Of a DNA stretch of 64,000 nt, positions 8,824-17,399 are shown piece after piece. Made by a program: the position numbers and the translations under genes. The notes under the pieces were generated by a model, which did not search any database, was not told the DNA's origin, and saw only the letters and a list, made by a program, of their open reading frames with translations. This stretch comes from Paenibacillus barcinonensis (GTDB lineage: Bacteria; Bacillota; Bacilli; Paenibacillales; Paenibacillaceae): positions 1 to 64,000 of the forward strand of contig NZ_QJSW01000013.1 in the NCBI RefSeq assembly GCF_003217495.1. Direction: 5' to 3'. Each line of letters begins with the position of its first letter. Position 1 is the first letter of the stretch.

Positions 8824-8911
8824 GTCCTCATCCCCCCACTCTAACTTGTATGTGGAAGTTGTACATGCTATTCTTAGTGATTGAAGAATATACAGGGAGT
8901 GACATATTGCC

Positions 8912-9613
8912 ATGGAGCTGTTTAGTCCTGCATTCTGGCTGGCTTTGTTGAACGTTGTCTTTATTGATCTGATCCTGGCTGGCGATAATGCCATCGTTAT
9001 TGGTCTTGCAGCCAGAAATCTACACCCTTCTGTACAAAAAAAGGCCATTTTGTACGGCACAGGCGGCGCCCTTCTCATTCGAATTGTGGCTACCGTCGTT
9101 GTATTATGGCTGCTTAAAGTACCTTGGTTGCTGCTCGTAGGAGGCTTGCTGCTCATCTGGATTGCCTACAAGCTGCTCGCTGATCAAGGCGATGAGCACA
9201 CCGACATTCAGGCAGGAACATCCCTCTGGACCGCTGTGCGTACGATTATTATCGCGGATGCGGCCATGGGACTTGACAATGTGATTGCCGTAGCGGGAGC
9301 TGCGCAGCAGCATCTGGTGCTTGTCATCCTCGGACTACTGATCAGTGTGCCCATTATTGTTTGGGGCAGCACCCTGTTTATCAAATTGATTAACAGGTTT
9401 CCATGGATTATTTATGTTGGCGCGATTGTACTGGGCTACACCGCCTCCAACATGATTACCGAAGAGAAGCGGCTCATGCCTTTTTTCACCGAGCACCCTG
9501 CACTGCGCATTCTATTCATTATTGTGGTGATTGTCGGCGTTGTCATTGCAGGTTATCGCAAACGCAGTGCCAGCAGTAAAGCTCAGGGTGAACGCCAGCG
9601 TTCCTATTCTTAG
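8912..9613 (+). CDS. TerC-family integral membrane protein
   Basis: A 233-residue paralogue of the divergent neighbour, with about seven membrane helices and both acidic signatures: DLILAGDNAIVIGLA near residue 20 and ADAAMGLDNVIAVAG near 110. The C-terminal tail is basic and polar (YRKRSASSKAQGERQ). The proposed role is metal-ion (Mn) export at the membrane, inferred from the family. AGGGAG precedes the ATG. The gene is followed by a strong bidirectional terminator shared with thiI. Confidence 0.88.
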   Translation: MELFSPAFWLALLNVVFIDLILAGDNAIVIGLAARNLHPSVQKKAILYGTGGALLIRIVATVVVLWLLKVPWLLLVGGLLLIWIAYKLLADQGDEHTDIQAGTSLWTAVRTIIIADAAMGLDNVIAVAGAAQQHLVLVILGLLISVPIIVWGSTLFIKLINRFPWIIYVGAIVLGYTASNMITEEKRLMPFFTEHPALRILFIIVVIVGVVIAGYRKRSASSKAQGERQRSYS

Positions 9614-9663
9614 GAGACAGCGCAGAAACCCGTTGCTCTGCATATGAATATGTTCACAGCAAT

Positions 9664-9703
9664 AAAAACAGGACTGTCCGTTTATGTCGGTCAGTCCTGT
9701 TTT
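9664..9703. terminator. Bidirectional terminator between terC and thiI
   Basis: AAAACAGGACTG-CCG pairs with CGG-CAGTCCTGTTTT around a 7-base loop, with A and T runs on either side. It terminates the plus-strand terC gene and the minus-strand thiI operon. Confidence 0.9.
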
Positions 9704-9763
9704 GTGTCTATTAACATTTCAATTGTTATGTCTACCCTGCTCTTGACTTCAAAAATACGCCTT

Positions 9764-11008
9764 TCAGAACCAGTCATCCTTCATCTCATTGTTCTCTGAC
9801 TGCCCAGTAAGCACGGGAGCTTCTCCCGCATGCAATATAATTGTTTCGGTCTGTTCAACCGCCTGATCCAGCCATTCCGGCAGCTGGCTCATCGTTGCTT
9901 CAATTTTGTCAACGATGCGAAGATTAGGATTGGTGGCCGGAGATTTTGGAACAAACAATGTACAACAATCCTCATAAGGCAAAATGGAAATATCATAGGT
10001 GCCAATCTGTTTGGATAGTGTAACAATCTCCTGTTTGTCCATCATAACCAGCGGCCTCAGTAGCGGCAGGTCCGTAGCGCGTCCGATGACATTCATGCTT
10101 GGAAGCGTTTGGCTCGCAACCTGACCCAGACTATCTCCGGTAATCAGGGCAAGGGCACGCTCACGCTCAGCCAGCTTGGTTGCAATACGCAGCATCGAAC
10201 GACGCATTAGTGTAATAATCAGATTGTCCTGCCCCAACTGGGTGAACGCTGTCTGAATCTCCGTGAAAGGAACGAGATGCAGCTTCATCGTACCTGCATG
10301 ATCGGCAAGCGCACGAGCCAGATCAATGACCTTTTCTTTGGCACGCTGACTAGTAAAAGGATAACTGTAGAAGTGCACACACTCTACTTCCAAGCCACGA
10401 CGCATTGAAGACCATGCCGCTACAGGGCTGTCAATGCCACCAGATAACAACACCATCGCTTTGCCGTTTGTTCCGAGCGGGAATCCGCCTGCGGCAGCAA
10501 TGACTTCACTGAAGATATACGTGCCTTGCTCGCGAATTTCCACCCGTAGCTCAATATCAGGATCACGGACATCCACCTTCAGCTGCTGAAATTTGCGTAG
10601 AATCGGCGAGCCGACCAGATGATTGGTTTCATGAGAAGAATGCGGGAACGCCTTCCATACCCGCCGCGCATTTACTTTGAAGGTTGTGCCTTCTCCGAAT
10701 TCCTCAGCACGCTCATCCATAAATGCAACCGCCGTTTGCACAATGGCATCCATCTCAGACGGAGTAACTTTGACAGGGCTAATTGACATTACACCAAATA
10801 CTCGCTTTAGCACCGGGATGAGCTGTGTATGAGACTCCCCGCCGAGATCCACGTAAACCCGTCCGTATTCTTTACGCAGCGATGCTCCAGGGTAAGGCTT
10901 GAGCAGCGCTTTGACTTGAGTAATAATCGTTTTTTCGAAGCGCGCACGATTTTTGCCTTTTAACATAAACTCTCCAAAACGAAGCAGCAGCATATCATAA
11001 TTCAACAT
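9764..11008 (-). CDS. thiI: tRNA 4-thiouridine synthetase ThiI
   Basis: A 414-residue protein that adenylates U8 of tRNA and transfers sulfur to give 4-thiouridine. It has a ferredoxin-like N-terminus, a THUMP domain (about 60-165) and a PP-loop ATPase domain with VLLSGGIDSPVAAW near residue 187. There is no C-terminal rhodanese domain, as in Bacillus ThiI; sulfur then comes from a dedicated cysteine desulfurase. That partner gene (nifS) lies immediately upstream with a 5-bp gap, so the two form one operon. Confidence 0.96.
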   Translation of the reverse strand: MLNYDMLLLRFGEFMLKGKNRARFEKTIITQVKALLKPYPGASLRKEYGRVYVDLGGESHTQLIPVLKRVFGVMSISPVKVTPSEMDAIVQTAVAFMDERAEEFGEGTTFKVNARRVWKAFPHSSHETNHLVGSPILRKFQQLKVDVRDPDIELRVEIREQGTYIFSEVIAAAGGFPLGTNGKAMVLLSGGIDSPVAAWSSMRRGLEVECVHFYSYPFTSQRAKEKVIDLARALADHAGTMKLHLVPFTEIQTAFTQLGQDNLIITLMRRSMLRIATKLAERERALALITGDSLGQVASQTLPSMNVIGRATDLPLLRPLVMMDKQEIVTLSKQIGTYDISILPYEDCCTLFVPKSPATNPNLRIVDKIEATMSQLPEWLDQAVEQTETIILHAGEAPVLTGQSENNEMKDDWF

Positions 11009-11013
11009 TTAAT

Positions 11014-12162
11014 TCACATCCGCCTTTCGAGTGGACGCAGCCGCGCCACCATTTGATGCAGTGCCTGTTCCAGCATAGCCGCATCCTCTTCTGTATGTTC
11101 ATCACCAAAACTAATTCGTAGTCCCCCCGCAGCGCAGGCAGCCTCTCTCCCCATCGCAAGCAATACACGACTCGGTTCAGCTGAACGAGAGGAGCAGGCA
11201 GATTGGGTAGATACAGTGCACCCCAACTGCTCTAGCGTATGAAGTGCCACCTCTGCCTTCATGCCCGGATAAGAGAAGTTCACGATATGTGGCGCCCCTT
11301 CTTTGGTGCTATTGAGCTCCAATCCGGGAATAACGGCTATCGTATCTATCATTCGATCACGAATAACTCGTATGCGTCTTGCAAAATCAGGCTGAGACTC
11401 TGCCGCAATTCGCATCGCTTTAGCCATACCCACGATCATGGCTACGTTCTCTGTACCTGCCCTGAGGCCATGTTCCTGCGAACCGCCTGACAGGAGAGAG
11501 GTAAGCTCGACACCATCTCGCACATAGAGCAGCCCCGTCCCCTTCGGCCCTCGAACTTTATGAGCAGACAGGCTGTACAGATCTGCTTTCCACTGGGCCG
11601 GGGCCACAGGCAATTTTCCGAAGCCCTGAACACCATCTACATGAAAAAGAACCCGTGGTGCCTTTTGCTTCAGCTGCTGGCCAATCTCCTGCACCGGATG
11701 AACTGTACCGGTTTCATTGTTCACATGCATTAAACTGACAAGCACCGTATCTGAACGTACAGCCTCAATCACCTGCTCCGCAGTGACCCTGCCTTCGGAG
11801 TCCACCGGTAAAAAGGTTACTTCCCAGCCCCACTGCTGTAACTGAAGCACACTCTCATATACAGAAGCATGCTCGGCGGCGGTCGTAATAATATGTTTCC
11901 CCCTTGAAGCATAACGTAGCGCTGCCCCTTTGATTGCAAGATTGTTGCTCTCCGTAGCCCCGGATGTAAAGATGATCTCATCCGCTTTGACACCAATAGC
12001 AGCTGCACAGCCCGCACGTGCCCGGCGCAGCAATTGATCTGCACGTTCACCATATCCGTGGATGGAAGACGCATTACCGAACTGCGCTTCCATAATTTCT
12101 GTTATTGTGCGAACCACCTCAGGATGCGGGGGGGTCGTTGCAGCATAATCAAAATATTTCAA
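11014..12162 (-). CDS. Cysteine desulfurase (NifS/NifZ type), thiI partner
   Basis: A class V PLP-dependent desulfurase of 382 residues. FDYAATTPPHP opens the protein, the PLP lysine lies in SLSAHKVRGPKG near residue 201, and the active cysteine in STQSACSSRS near 321. It supplies persulfide sulfur to ThiI, as NifZ does in B. subtilis (known). A TTG start at 12162 is chosen because AAGGAGG lies 12 bases upstream and the length matches NifZ; an ATG 14 codons upstream in the same frame (MNELIRR) would add sequence not seen in the family. The promoter region contains an inverted repeat. Confidence 0.93.
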   Translation of the reverse strand: MKYFDYAATTPPHPEVVRTITEIMEAQFGNASSIHGYGERADQLLRRARAGCAAAIGVKADEIIFTSGATESNNLAIKGAALRYASRGKHIITTAAEHASVYESVLQLQQWGWEVTFLPVDSEGRVTAEQVIEAVRSDTVLVSLMHVNNETGTVHPVQEIGQQLKQKAPRVLFHVDGVQGFGKLPVAPAQWKADLYSLSAHKVRGPKGTGLLYVRDGVELTSLLSGGSQEHGLRAGTENVAMIVGMAKAMRIAAESQPDFARRIRVIRDRMIDTIAVIPGLELNSTKEGAPHIVNFSYPGMKAEVALHTLEQLGCTVSTQSACSSRSAEPSRVLLAMGREAACAAGGLRISFGDEHTEEDAAMLEQALHQMVARLRPLERRM

Positions 12163-12210
12163 AACGAGGTGTCCCCTCCTTATCAGTTCGTTCATCAACC
12201 TACAGTGAGC

Positions 12211-12238
12211 ATTGTAACACGATCTCGTTACAACACAA
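12211..12238 (-). promoter_or_regulatory. Candidate nifS-thiI promoter with overlapping inverted-repeat operator
   Basis: On the minus strand TTGTGT (12238-12233) and TACAAT (12216-12211) are 16 bases apart. The inverted repeat TTGTAAC (12212-12218) / GTTACAA (12227-12233), with an 8-base centre, covers the spacer and -10. That placement is typical of a repressor site. Confidence 0.5.
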
Positions 12239-12336
12239 AAAGACCAACCAGAAGCAGTCTGTAGGTAAGCCCCGCCTTTTGTGTTGGATCTTTGTGGACA
12301 GCATCGGCTGCCAATCGCTGTATTCAACAAAATTAA

Positions 12337-13080
12337 TTAAAGCATATATTTAGAGCGAGCCCGTTCCACCTTGGAAATATAATTTTGAGTTTCTACAGGT
12401 AGAAGATGAAGCATGCTCATCAGCTCGTTATCGCTCGTAACCCCAAGTCTGGATAATCTTCCGGGTCCAGCATTATAAGCAGCCAAAGCCATCTTTTCCT
12501 GACCTCCAAAACGCTGGAGCTGAAGTGACAAATATTTGGTTCCTGCATCAATATTTTGAGCCGGGTCAAATGAATCACTCACGCCAAGGCCTGCAGCTGT
12601 GCCATCCATTAATTGCATGAGACCCTTCGCCCCTGCAGATGAGACTACATTCGGATTAAATCCTGATTCGGTATCAATAACAGCCTTGATTAAAGATTCG
12701 GGTACACCATATTTGATACTTGCCTGTGCGATCAGCGATTCAAAATCGGTTGGTACCGATTTACCGGAATCCACTGCTCCTGCAGCAGAGGATGCAAGCA
12801 CAGCATTCAGAGCATTCGCATGGGTTGTACTTCCTGTGTGCATGTCAGGGCTATATGTACTGCCAAGTTGCAGCCACAGCAGGCCATCATTCGATCTTTT
12901 GGAGAGTATAGCCTGATTCTCCGAGTCACTTCCACCATTAGCATTTGTATTTAACAAACCACTGATTACATCCGAAAAATCATTTGTTGAATCAGCCGCA
13001 GCCGATCCGCTCGTTTGGTTGCTCATATTAGACAATTGCAGCTCCAGTAGCTGTCGCGCACTTCGTGGATCAATCTGCAT
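12337..13080 (-). CDS. Lytic transglycosylase with SLT domain
   Basis: A 247-residue protein with a C-terminal goose-lysozyme-like SLT domain (about 115-245). The catalytic glutamate lies in AVIDTESGFNP, followed by SSAGAKGLMQLM and YNAGPGRL. These enzymes cleave the MurNAc-GlcNAc bond of peptidoglycan. The N-terminal 110 residues are polar and Ser/Asn-rich with no recognisable signal peptide, so the export route is unclear; YjbJ-like SLT proteins of Bacilli share this layout. No operon partner is evident. Confidence 0.88.
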   Translation of the reverse strand: MQIDPRSARQLLELQLSNMSNQTSGSAAADSTNDFSDVISGLLNTNANGGSDSENQAILSKRSNDGLLWLQLGSTYSPDMHTGSTTHANALNAVLASSAAGAVDSGKSVPTDFESLIAQASIKYGVPESLIKAVIDTESGFNPNVVSSAGAKGLMQLMDGTAAGLGVSDSFDPAQNIDAGTKYLSLQLQRFGGQEKMALAAYNAGPGRLSRLGVTSDNELMSMLHLLPVETQNYISKVERARSKYML

Positions 13081-13199
13081 GTGTTCTGCTCACTCCCGTT
13101 TCATTTAACCTAGCTGACTTTATTCTACATCGTTTTACATACAGGTTCCATCATTTTCATAAAAAATAATCAATTCAACGTTCAGACATGCGTTAATAC

Positions 13200-13247
13200 G
13201 AAAAAAAGCCTTCTATCCTTCACCATGAACAAGTGAGGACAGAAGGT
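13200..13247 (-). terminator. Terminator of the DUF4190-like gene
   Basis: A long imperfect hairpin (ACCTTCTGTCCTCAC against GTGAAGGATAGAAGG) ends in a run of T on the minus strand, about 55 bases after the stop at 13304. Confidence 0.75.
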
Positions 13248-13303
13248 TTGCAGATCTTTACTGACGCGATCATGGCGAGGCCCAATCCCGTCATTCCATT
13301 TGT

Positions 13304-13732
13304 TTAACGTGCAAAAGGGAGCATAAAAAAGTAACTCAGCGTAGCAACAATACCTAGCCCGATCGACCAGGCTCCTGCTGTTTTGCGACCGTTCACAAAC
13401 GCATAATACCCAAGCACAGCCGCCGCCGGGCCAAGCACAATGGACCACATAAACAAAGAAGCGATACCAAAGGCAAGACCCATATAGCCTGCTGCTCTGC
13501 CCGTAGATTCCATCACCCGGTCTGCTTCATGCTTCACAGGCACGGCATCAGCAGGAACTTCATCCTTACGAGCTGTGCGCTCTCTCCTCACAGCTGCTGG
13601 CGGTGCCATCTCTGCCCCGTATTCCTCGCGGAATGCTTTTCTCGGGTAGTCCACACGCTGACGTTGATGTTCACCACGTCCATCGGTATTGTAACGCTCC
13701 AGCGGATTATCCTTAAAATCATCATTCTTCAC
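13304..13732 (-). CDS. DUF4190-like membrane protein with charged N-terminus
   Basis: A 142-residue protein. The first 80 residues are highly charged and probably disordered (many Arg, Glu and Asp). The last 55 form two membrane helices with the DUF4190-type pattern: GLAFGIASLFMWSIVLGPAAAVLGYYAFVNGRK-like, then SIGLGIVATLSYFF. The function is unknown. The start is a GTG at 13732 with GGAGG eight bases upstream. The gene is monocistronic with its own terminator. Confidence 0.65.
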   Translation of the reverse strand: MKNDDFKDNPLERYNTDGRGEHQRQRVDYPRKAFREEYGAEMAPPAAVRRERTARKDEVPADAVPVKHEADRVMESTGRAAGYMGLAFGIASLFMWSIVLGPAAAVLGYYAFVNGRKTAGAWSIGLGIVATLSYFFMLPFAR

Positions 13733-13767
13733 GTGAAAGCACCTCCGTTATTCAATAGGATGACTGC

Positions 13768-13986
13768 TTACTTAGGTTTGAATGTATGGCAGCAGGTAGC
13801 TGATGAGGTACGTGCATGATCATGATGGTCGGAGTCGAAGGTCTCCCCGGCAAATTCCTCATGCAAACGACGGGTAGCGTGCTGGTCGATGTCAATCATG
13901 ATGGCATCGGCCTGACAGAAGTTGTTTTCTCCCCAGAAATGACAGTTAGATACGCTGCATTTGACAATTGGTTTGTCATGGCTCAT
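13768..13986 (-). CDS. DUF1540 small cysteine-rich protein
   Basis: A 72-residue protein whose first 30 residues carry the DUF1540 pattern VKCSVSNCHFWGENNFCQADAI. Further cysteines come at the C-terminus (SATCCHTF). The cysteine spacing suggests metal binding, but no function is established. The start at 13986 is fixed by GAGGTG nine bases upstream; the frame reaches further upstream without a ribosome site. Histidine/aspartate-rich stretches (DSDHHDHAR) may also bind metal (inference). Confidence 0.75.
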   Translation of the reverse strand: MSHDKPIVKCSVSNCHFWGENNFCQADAIMIDIDQHATRRLHEEFAGETFDSDHHDHARTSSATCCHTFKPK

Positions 13987-14112
13987 TTTTTTATCACCTC
14001 GACATGTATTGTTGCCCCGCGTGAAATCCGATATTCTCCGGCTAAATGCCAGATGATAACAGGTCAGAAGCAAACCCGCGCCTAATGCAGCCCCTCCCCT
14101 CACTACAGCACA

Positions 14113-14139
14113 AAAAAACCGCCACAAGGGCGGTTTTTT
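14113..14139. terminator. Bidirectional terminator
   Basis: AAAAAACCGCC pairs with GGCGGTTTTTT around a 5-base loop. It most likely ends transcription of the YpuI-like gene (stop at 14237) on the minus strand. Confidence 0.85.
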
Positions 14140-14236
14140 CTTGGAAAATTATTGTAATTAATTTAATTGTTTACGCTGGTATTAACCTGTGTTCAGACCG
14201 GAGATCTGACTTTTCAGCACACAACTAAAACCAGAA

Positions 14237-14743
14237 TTAAGCGTGATTACGTTGGTTCTGCATACGGCGCTGAGTCAGATAGTCACTTTCATAATATGCC
14301 AGGTCATCGCGCAATTCCTCATATGTTTTGGAAATTTCAAGAATAACGTCGCGTACGGCACGAACGGGCTTATCACGGAAGCGAATGGCATCCTGACCAG
14401 TGTAAGCGTATCTTCCATCCTCGGAATAGCACTCATTTTTCGGATAGAAAAAGCCGTTTACACTTTGGTGATACGTATTATAAAGAGCCTTTTCGGCAAA
14501 TTCGACATCAAAGTTGGCACGACGCAGCACAACGCCAAGTTTTTCGTAAGAAACTTCAGAAAAAACGAGCAAATGACGGAGATCTGATAGGAATCCTTTG
14601 TAGAAGGCTGTTGATTCCTCCGTCTGATTCTGATCCAGTTCAGGCAAAGCATTTTCATTCAAAAACTTTTCGATCCGATCGATCGCCGGTTTTAACTTTT
14701 CCCTAGTTGACTCACATGTTTTCTGTACATTGGCTGCTGACAT
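14237..14743 (-). CDS. DUF3907 / YpuI-like protein
   Basis: A 168-residue soluble, largely helical protein. It resembles YpuI-like DUF3907 proteins of Bacilli: an N-terminal helical half (KPAIDRIEKFLNENALPEL ... RHLLVFSEVSYEKLGVVLR), then YNTYHQSVNGFFYPKNECYSE and an acidic helical end. The family function is unknown and no catalytic motif is visible. GGGGGAGC lies upstream of the ATG at 14743. The family assignment comes from recalled pattern and length, so confidence is moderate. Confidence 0.6.
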   Translation of the reverse strand: MSAANVQKTCESTREKLKPAIDRIEKFLNENALPELDQNQTEESTAFYKGFLSDLRHLLVFSEVSYEKLGVVLRRANFDVEFAEKALYNTYHQSVNGFFYPKNECYSEDGRYAYTGQDAIRFRDKPVRAVRDVILEISKTYEELRDDLAYYESDYLTQRRMQNQRNHA

Positions 14744-15045
14744 AAAGGTAGCTCCCCCTTAAATAAGTCCTTACATATTTACATATAGGTCGGCCAAAAA
14801 ACATCTGTTCCTGACCTTTTGAATACTCAGATACAATCCTACCATAAAAAGTTGACGAGCGGTATCCCTTAATCTCGCTTTCCATGCCTGTCACGGAAAC
14901 TGCTGTATAACGGGCACAGAAACTGAAACTCTTTTGCATAAAAATTTGTCCTTCTCCTAACGCTAACTACAATCCATAACAAGCCGCGATGCGTACAAAC
15001 ACATCAAATAAGCTTGTTCATCATGAACGAAGGAGGTTCTGTTCC
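14744..15045. other. Divergent intergenic region upstream of the S8 protease
   Basis: About 300 bases between the divergent YpuI-like gene and the S8 protease. No reading frame with a ribosome site and no recognisable RNA was seen. It must hold promoters for both genes, but no consensus pair stands out. Confidence 0.4.
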
Positions 15046-16920
15046 ATGTCCAGACCACGATGGATGAACTGGGCTCTGGCCGCAGGTGCTGGAGCGCTCG
15101 CGCTCACATTACTGCTTCCCACATCCAATCGCACCATGCCCAGACCAAGTGCGCTACAGGAAAATCCTCAGAAGGAACATGCAAGCAAGCAACGCCTGAA
15201 GGTTCAGGATATCAAAGCCACAGACCTGCTTACTCGGGTTGATGCCAAGCAGCATCTTGGTATGATGCTTAACAAAACTGCTACGATGAACGAAGCACAG
15301 ATCACCCGATACATGAAGCAGCTTCAGGATTCACACGGTCACATTCGTTCAATCCAGCTCATGAACACAAATGGCACATCAAGCAAACGATTTGATCGTA
15401 CAGTCAAACCAGCAGGCAGGCTCGAACAACAGAAATTAAATCATACGTGGAATCTGGCAAAACAGGCAGTAAACAAACGTCAGAGCTTTGAGTCCTCTTC
15501 GTTTCCAATGGGAAAAGAAAAATATTTTGTAGTAGGACAGCCCTCCAAGGATGGTAAACGAGCAGTGATCGCTCTGTTCAGTCAAAATGTTCTTAATGCC
15601 GTGGAAGAACATCAGCGCAAAAATTTGCGAATGATCCCGTACCCGCGTGAAGGGAAATTCAGAATCGAGTCGGTGCATCCCGATACCTTGAATGAAATTA
15701 CAGTCAAGACCGGACATGACAACGCGAATGCCAGCCATTTTTACGAAAATGAAATCGTCATTCGCTTCCGGCAGGACCCCAGTGAGCACGATATGCGAAT
15801 CATTCATTCGGACTTGAAAACACAATCTGCGCGCAAGCTTGGGTATACGTATGTTTTTCGATCCGAGACGATGAATTATAAACAATTGCACGACTACTTT
15901 GGAAGTAAATGGAACCCGCTATATATGGAGCCTCACTATATGTATTTAACCAACGAAGCACCCGCTGAACAAACCGATGTCACCATCCCTAACGATGTAC
16001 TGTTCTCCGATTATCAGTGGAACCTGCCTGCCATCGAGACGAATCGTGGATGGAATATTACCAAGGGAAACAAGGATGTCATCGTAGCCGTCGTGGATAC
16101 AGGAGTTGATGTGAATCACCCGGATCTCAAAGGCAAATTGCTCGAAGGATACAATGTTGTGAAGCCGGGTAGCAAGCCGATGGATGATGTGGGACACGGT
16201 ACACATGTTGCCGGCATTATCGGAGCGATCGTGAACAATAATGAAGGCGTGGCTGGCATGAGCTGGTACAACAAGGTGCTGCCTGTCAAGGTGCTCGACA
16301 ACTCGGGATCAGGCACAACGTATGCTGTTGCTGAAGGAATCATCTGGGCAGCGGATCACGGCGCTAAAGTCATTAACATGAGTTTGGGAAATTATGCGGA
16401 TGCCCAGTTTCTGCATGATGCTATCAAATATGCTTTTGACCGGGATATCGTGCTCATTGCAGCCACAGGCAACGATAATACCGAGCGTCCAGGCTACCCT
16501 GCCGCGTACCCGGAGGTTTTTGCTGTCTCTGCCACTGACCCGGATATGAACAAGGCCTCTTACTCCAACTACGGGGATTACGTCGATGTGACTGCTCCAG
16601 GTTCAAGCATCGCCAGTACGTACCCGGATAATCAATATGCCGCTCTGTCAGGCACATCCATGGCAAGTCCGCACGTCGCTGCACTTGCTGGCCTGATTCG
16701 CTCTCTGAATCCAGACCTGAGCAATACCGAGGTGATGGACTTGATGCGACAGAGCGTTATTGATCTGGGCGATCCGGGACACGATAAATATTACGGCTAC
16801 GGTCAGATTGATGTATATAAAGCGCTGCGAGCCGCTTCGGGTAGCAGTGCCCCGCTGCAATTTTGGCCGCAACATGTCAGACAACAGATGGATAATACGC
16901 TGAAAAAACATATTCGGTAA
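15046..16920 (+). CDS. S8-family (subtilisin-like) serine protease, exported
   Basis: A 624-residue protein with an N-terminal hydrophobic segment (WALAAGAGALALTLLL, about 8-24), a long pro-region of about 300 residues and a subtilase domain. The catalytic triad is visible: Asp351 in VVDTGVDVNHPD, His384 in GHGTHVAG and Ser538 in GTSMASPHVA. The pro-region includes a peptidase-inhibitor-like stretch (NEIVIRFRQDPSEHDM). The start at 15046 (MSRPRW) follows a perfect AGGAGG nine bases upstream. An extracellular or wall-associated role is inferred from the signal/anchor. It is monocistronic with a terminator downstream. Confidence 0.95.
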   Translation: MSRPRWMNWALAAGAGALALTLLLPTSNRTMPRPSALQENPQKEHASKQRLKVQDIKATDLLTRVDAKQHLGMMLNKTATMNEAQITRYMKQLQDSHGHIRSIQLMNTNGTSSKRFDRTVKPAGRLEQQKLNHTWNLAKQAVNKRQSFESSSFPMGKEKYFVVGQPSKDGKRAVIALFSQNVLNAVEEHQRKNLRMIPYPREGKFRIESVHPDTLNEITVKTGHDNANASHFYENEIVIRFRQDPSEHDMRIIHSDLKTQSARKLGYTYVFRSETMNYKQLHDYFGSKWNPLYMEPHYMYLTNEAPAEQTDVTIPNDVLFSDYQWNLPAIETNRGWNITKGNKDVIVAVVDTGVDVNHPDLKGKLLEGYNVVKPGSKPMDDVGHGTHVAGIIGAIVNNNEGVAGMSWYNKVLPVKVLDNSGSGTTYAVAEGIIWAADHGAKVINMSLGNYADAQFLHDAIKYAFDRDIVLIAATGNDNTERPGYPAAYPEVFAVSATDPDMNKASYSNYGDYVDVTAPGSSIASTYPDNQYAALSGTSMASPHVAALAGLIRSLNPDLSNTEVMDLMRQSVIDLGDPGHDKYYGYGQIDVYKALRAASGSSAPLQFWPQHVRQQMDNTLKKHIR

Positions 16921-16980
16921 TATGTTCAAAATATTTCGCTAGCCTGCAACGACTTGTCCCGACTATATTAAAAGCAAATA

Positions 16981-17019
16981 ACAAAAGCAGCTGCGCCTCG
17001 GGGCGTATGCTGCTCTTTT
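16981..17019. terminator. Bidirectional terminator between S8 protease and coat gene
   Basis: AAAAGCAGC-GCGCC pairs with GGCG-GCTGCTCTTTT around a TCGG loop. It lies between the convergent protease gene and the CotD-like gene. Confidence 0.7.
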
Positions 17020-17055
17020 GGTTTGAAGCTGTTTCCCCCGAGGCACTCGCTGCGA

Positions 17056-17313
17056 CTAGCGCTTGCGAGAAGTTGTGCGGGCTTTGCCTGATTTTTTCAC
17101 GGATTTTTTCTTGTGGCTGGACACATACAGCGGTCCTGGTCCTTCTTCCTTCACAACAACAGGATACATATGGTGAGGGATCGGAACGCAGTGATGCTGC
17201 TTTACAATTTCAATCGGGTGAATAACAGGCACGATCTGTGGAATGTAATAATCTTGAACAACCTGGATCGGGTCACATACAATTGGAGAAACCTGTGGAC
17301 AGCAATGGTTCAT
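17056..17313 (-). CDS. CotD-like spore coat protein
   Basis: An 85-residue protein opening MNHCCPQVSPIVCDP. It is rich in His, Pro, Val and Cys in its first 55 residues (IVPVIHPIEIVKQHHC), followed by a basic Ser/Lys/Arg tail (SHKKKSVKKSGKARTTSRKR). The HP-x-x repeats and clustered cysteines match the CotD family of inner-coat proteins. The basic tail is unlike B. subtilis CotD and may promote cross-linking or assembly (inference). GGGAG lies upstream of the start. Expression under a late mother-cell sigma factor is expected, but no promoter is claimed. Confidence 0.72.
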   Translation of the reverse strand: MNHCCPQVSPIVCDPIQVVQDYYIPQIVPVIHPIEIVKQHHCVPIPHHMYPVVVKEEGPGPLYVSSHKKKSVKKSGKARTTSRKR

Positions 17314-17399
17314 TTTTAAACCAACTCCCTTTCAAGTGATACTATAACCTATTGCAGTTCACCCCAAGTGGTATGGATGGATGTCCATAGTCAAAAAAA

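Noticed and set aside
8824..8911. yybP-ykoY manganese riboswitch expected before terC genes
   Set aside because: The 88-base gap between the two genes is too short and lacks the conserved loop sequences.
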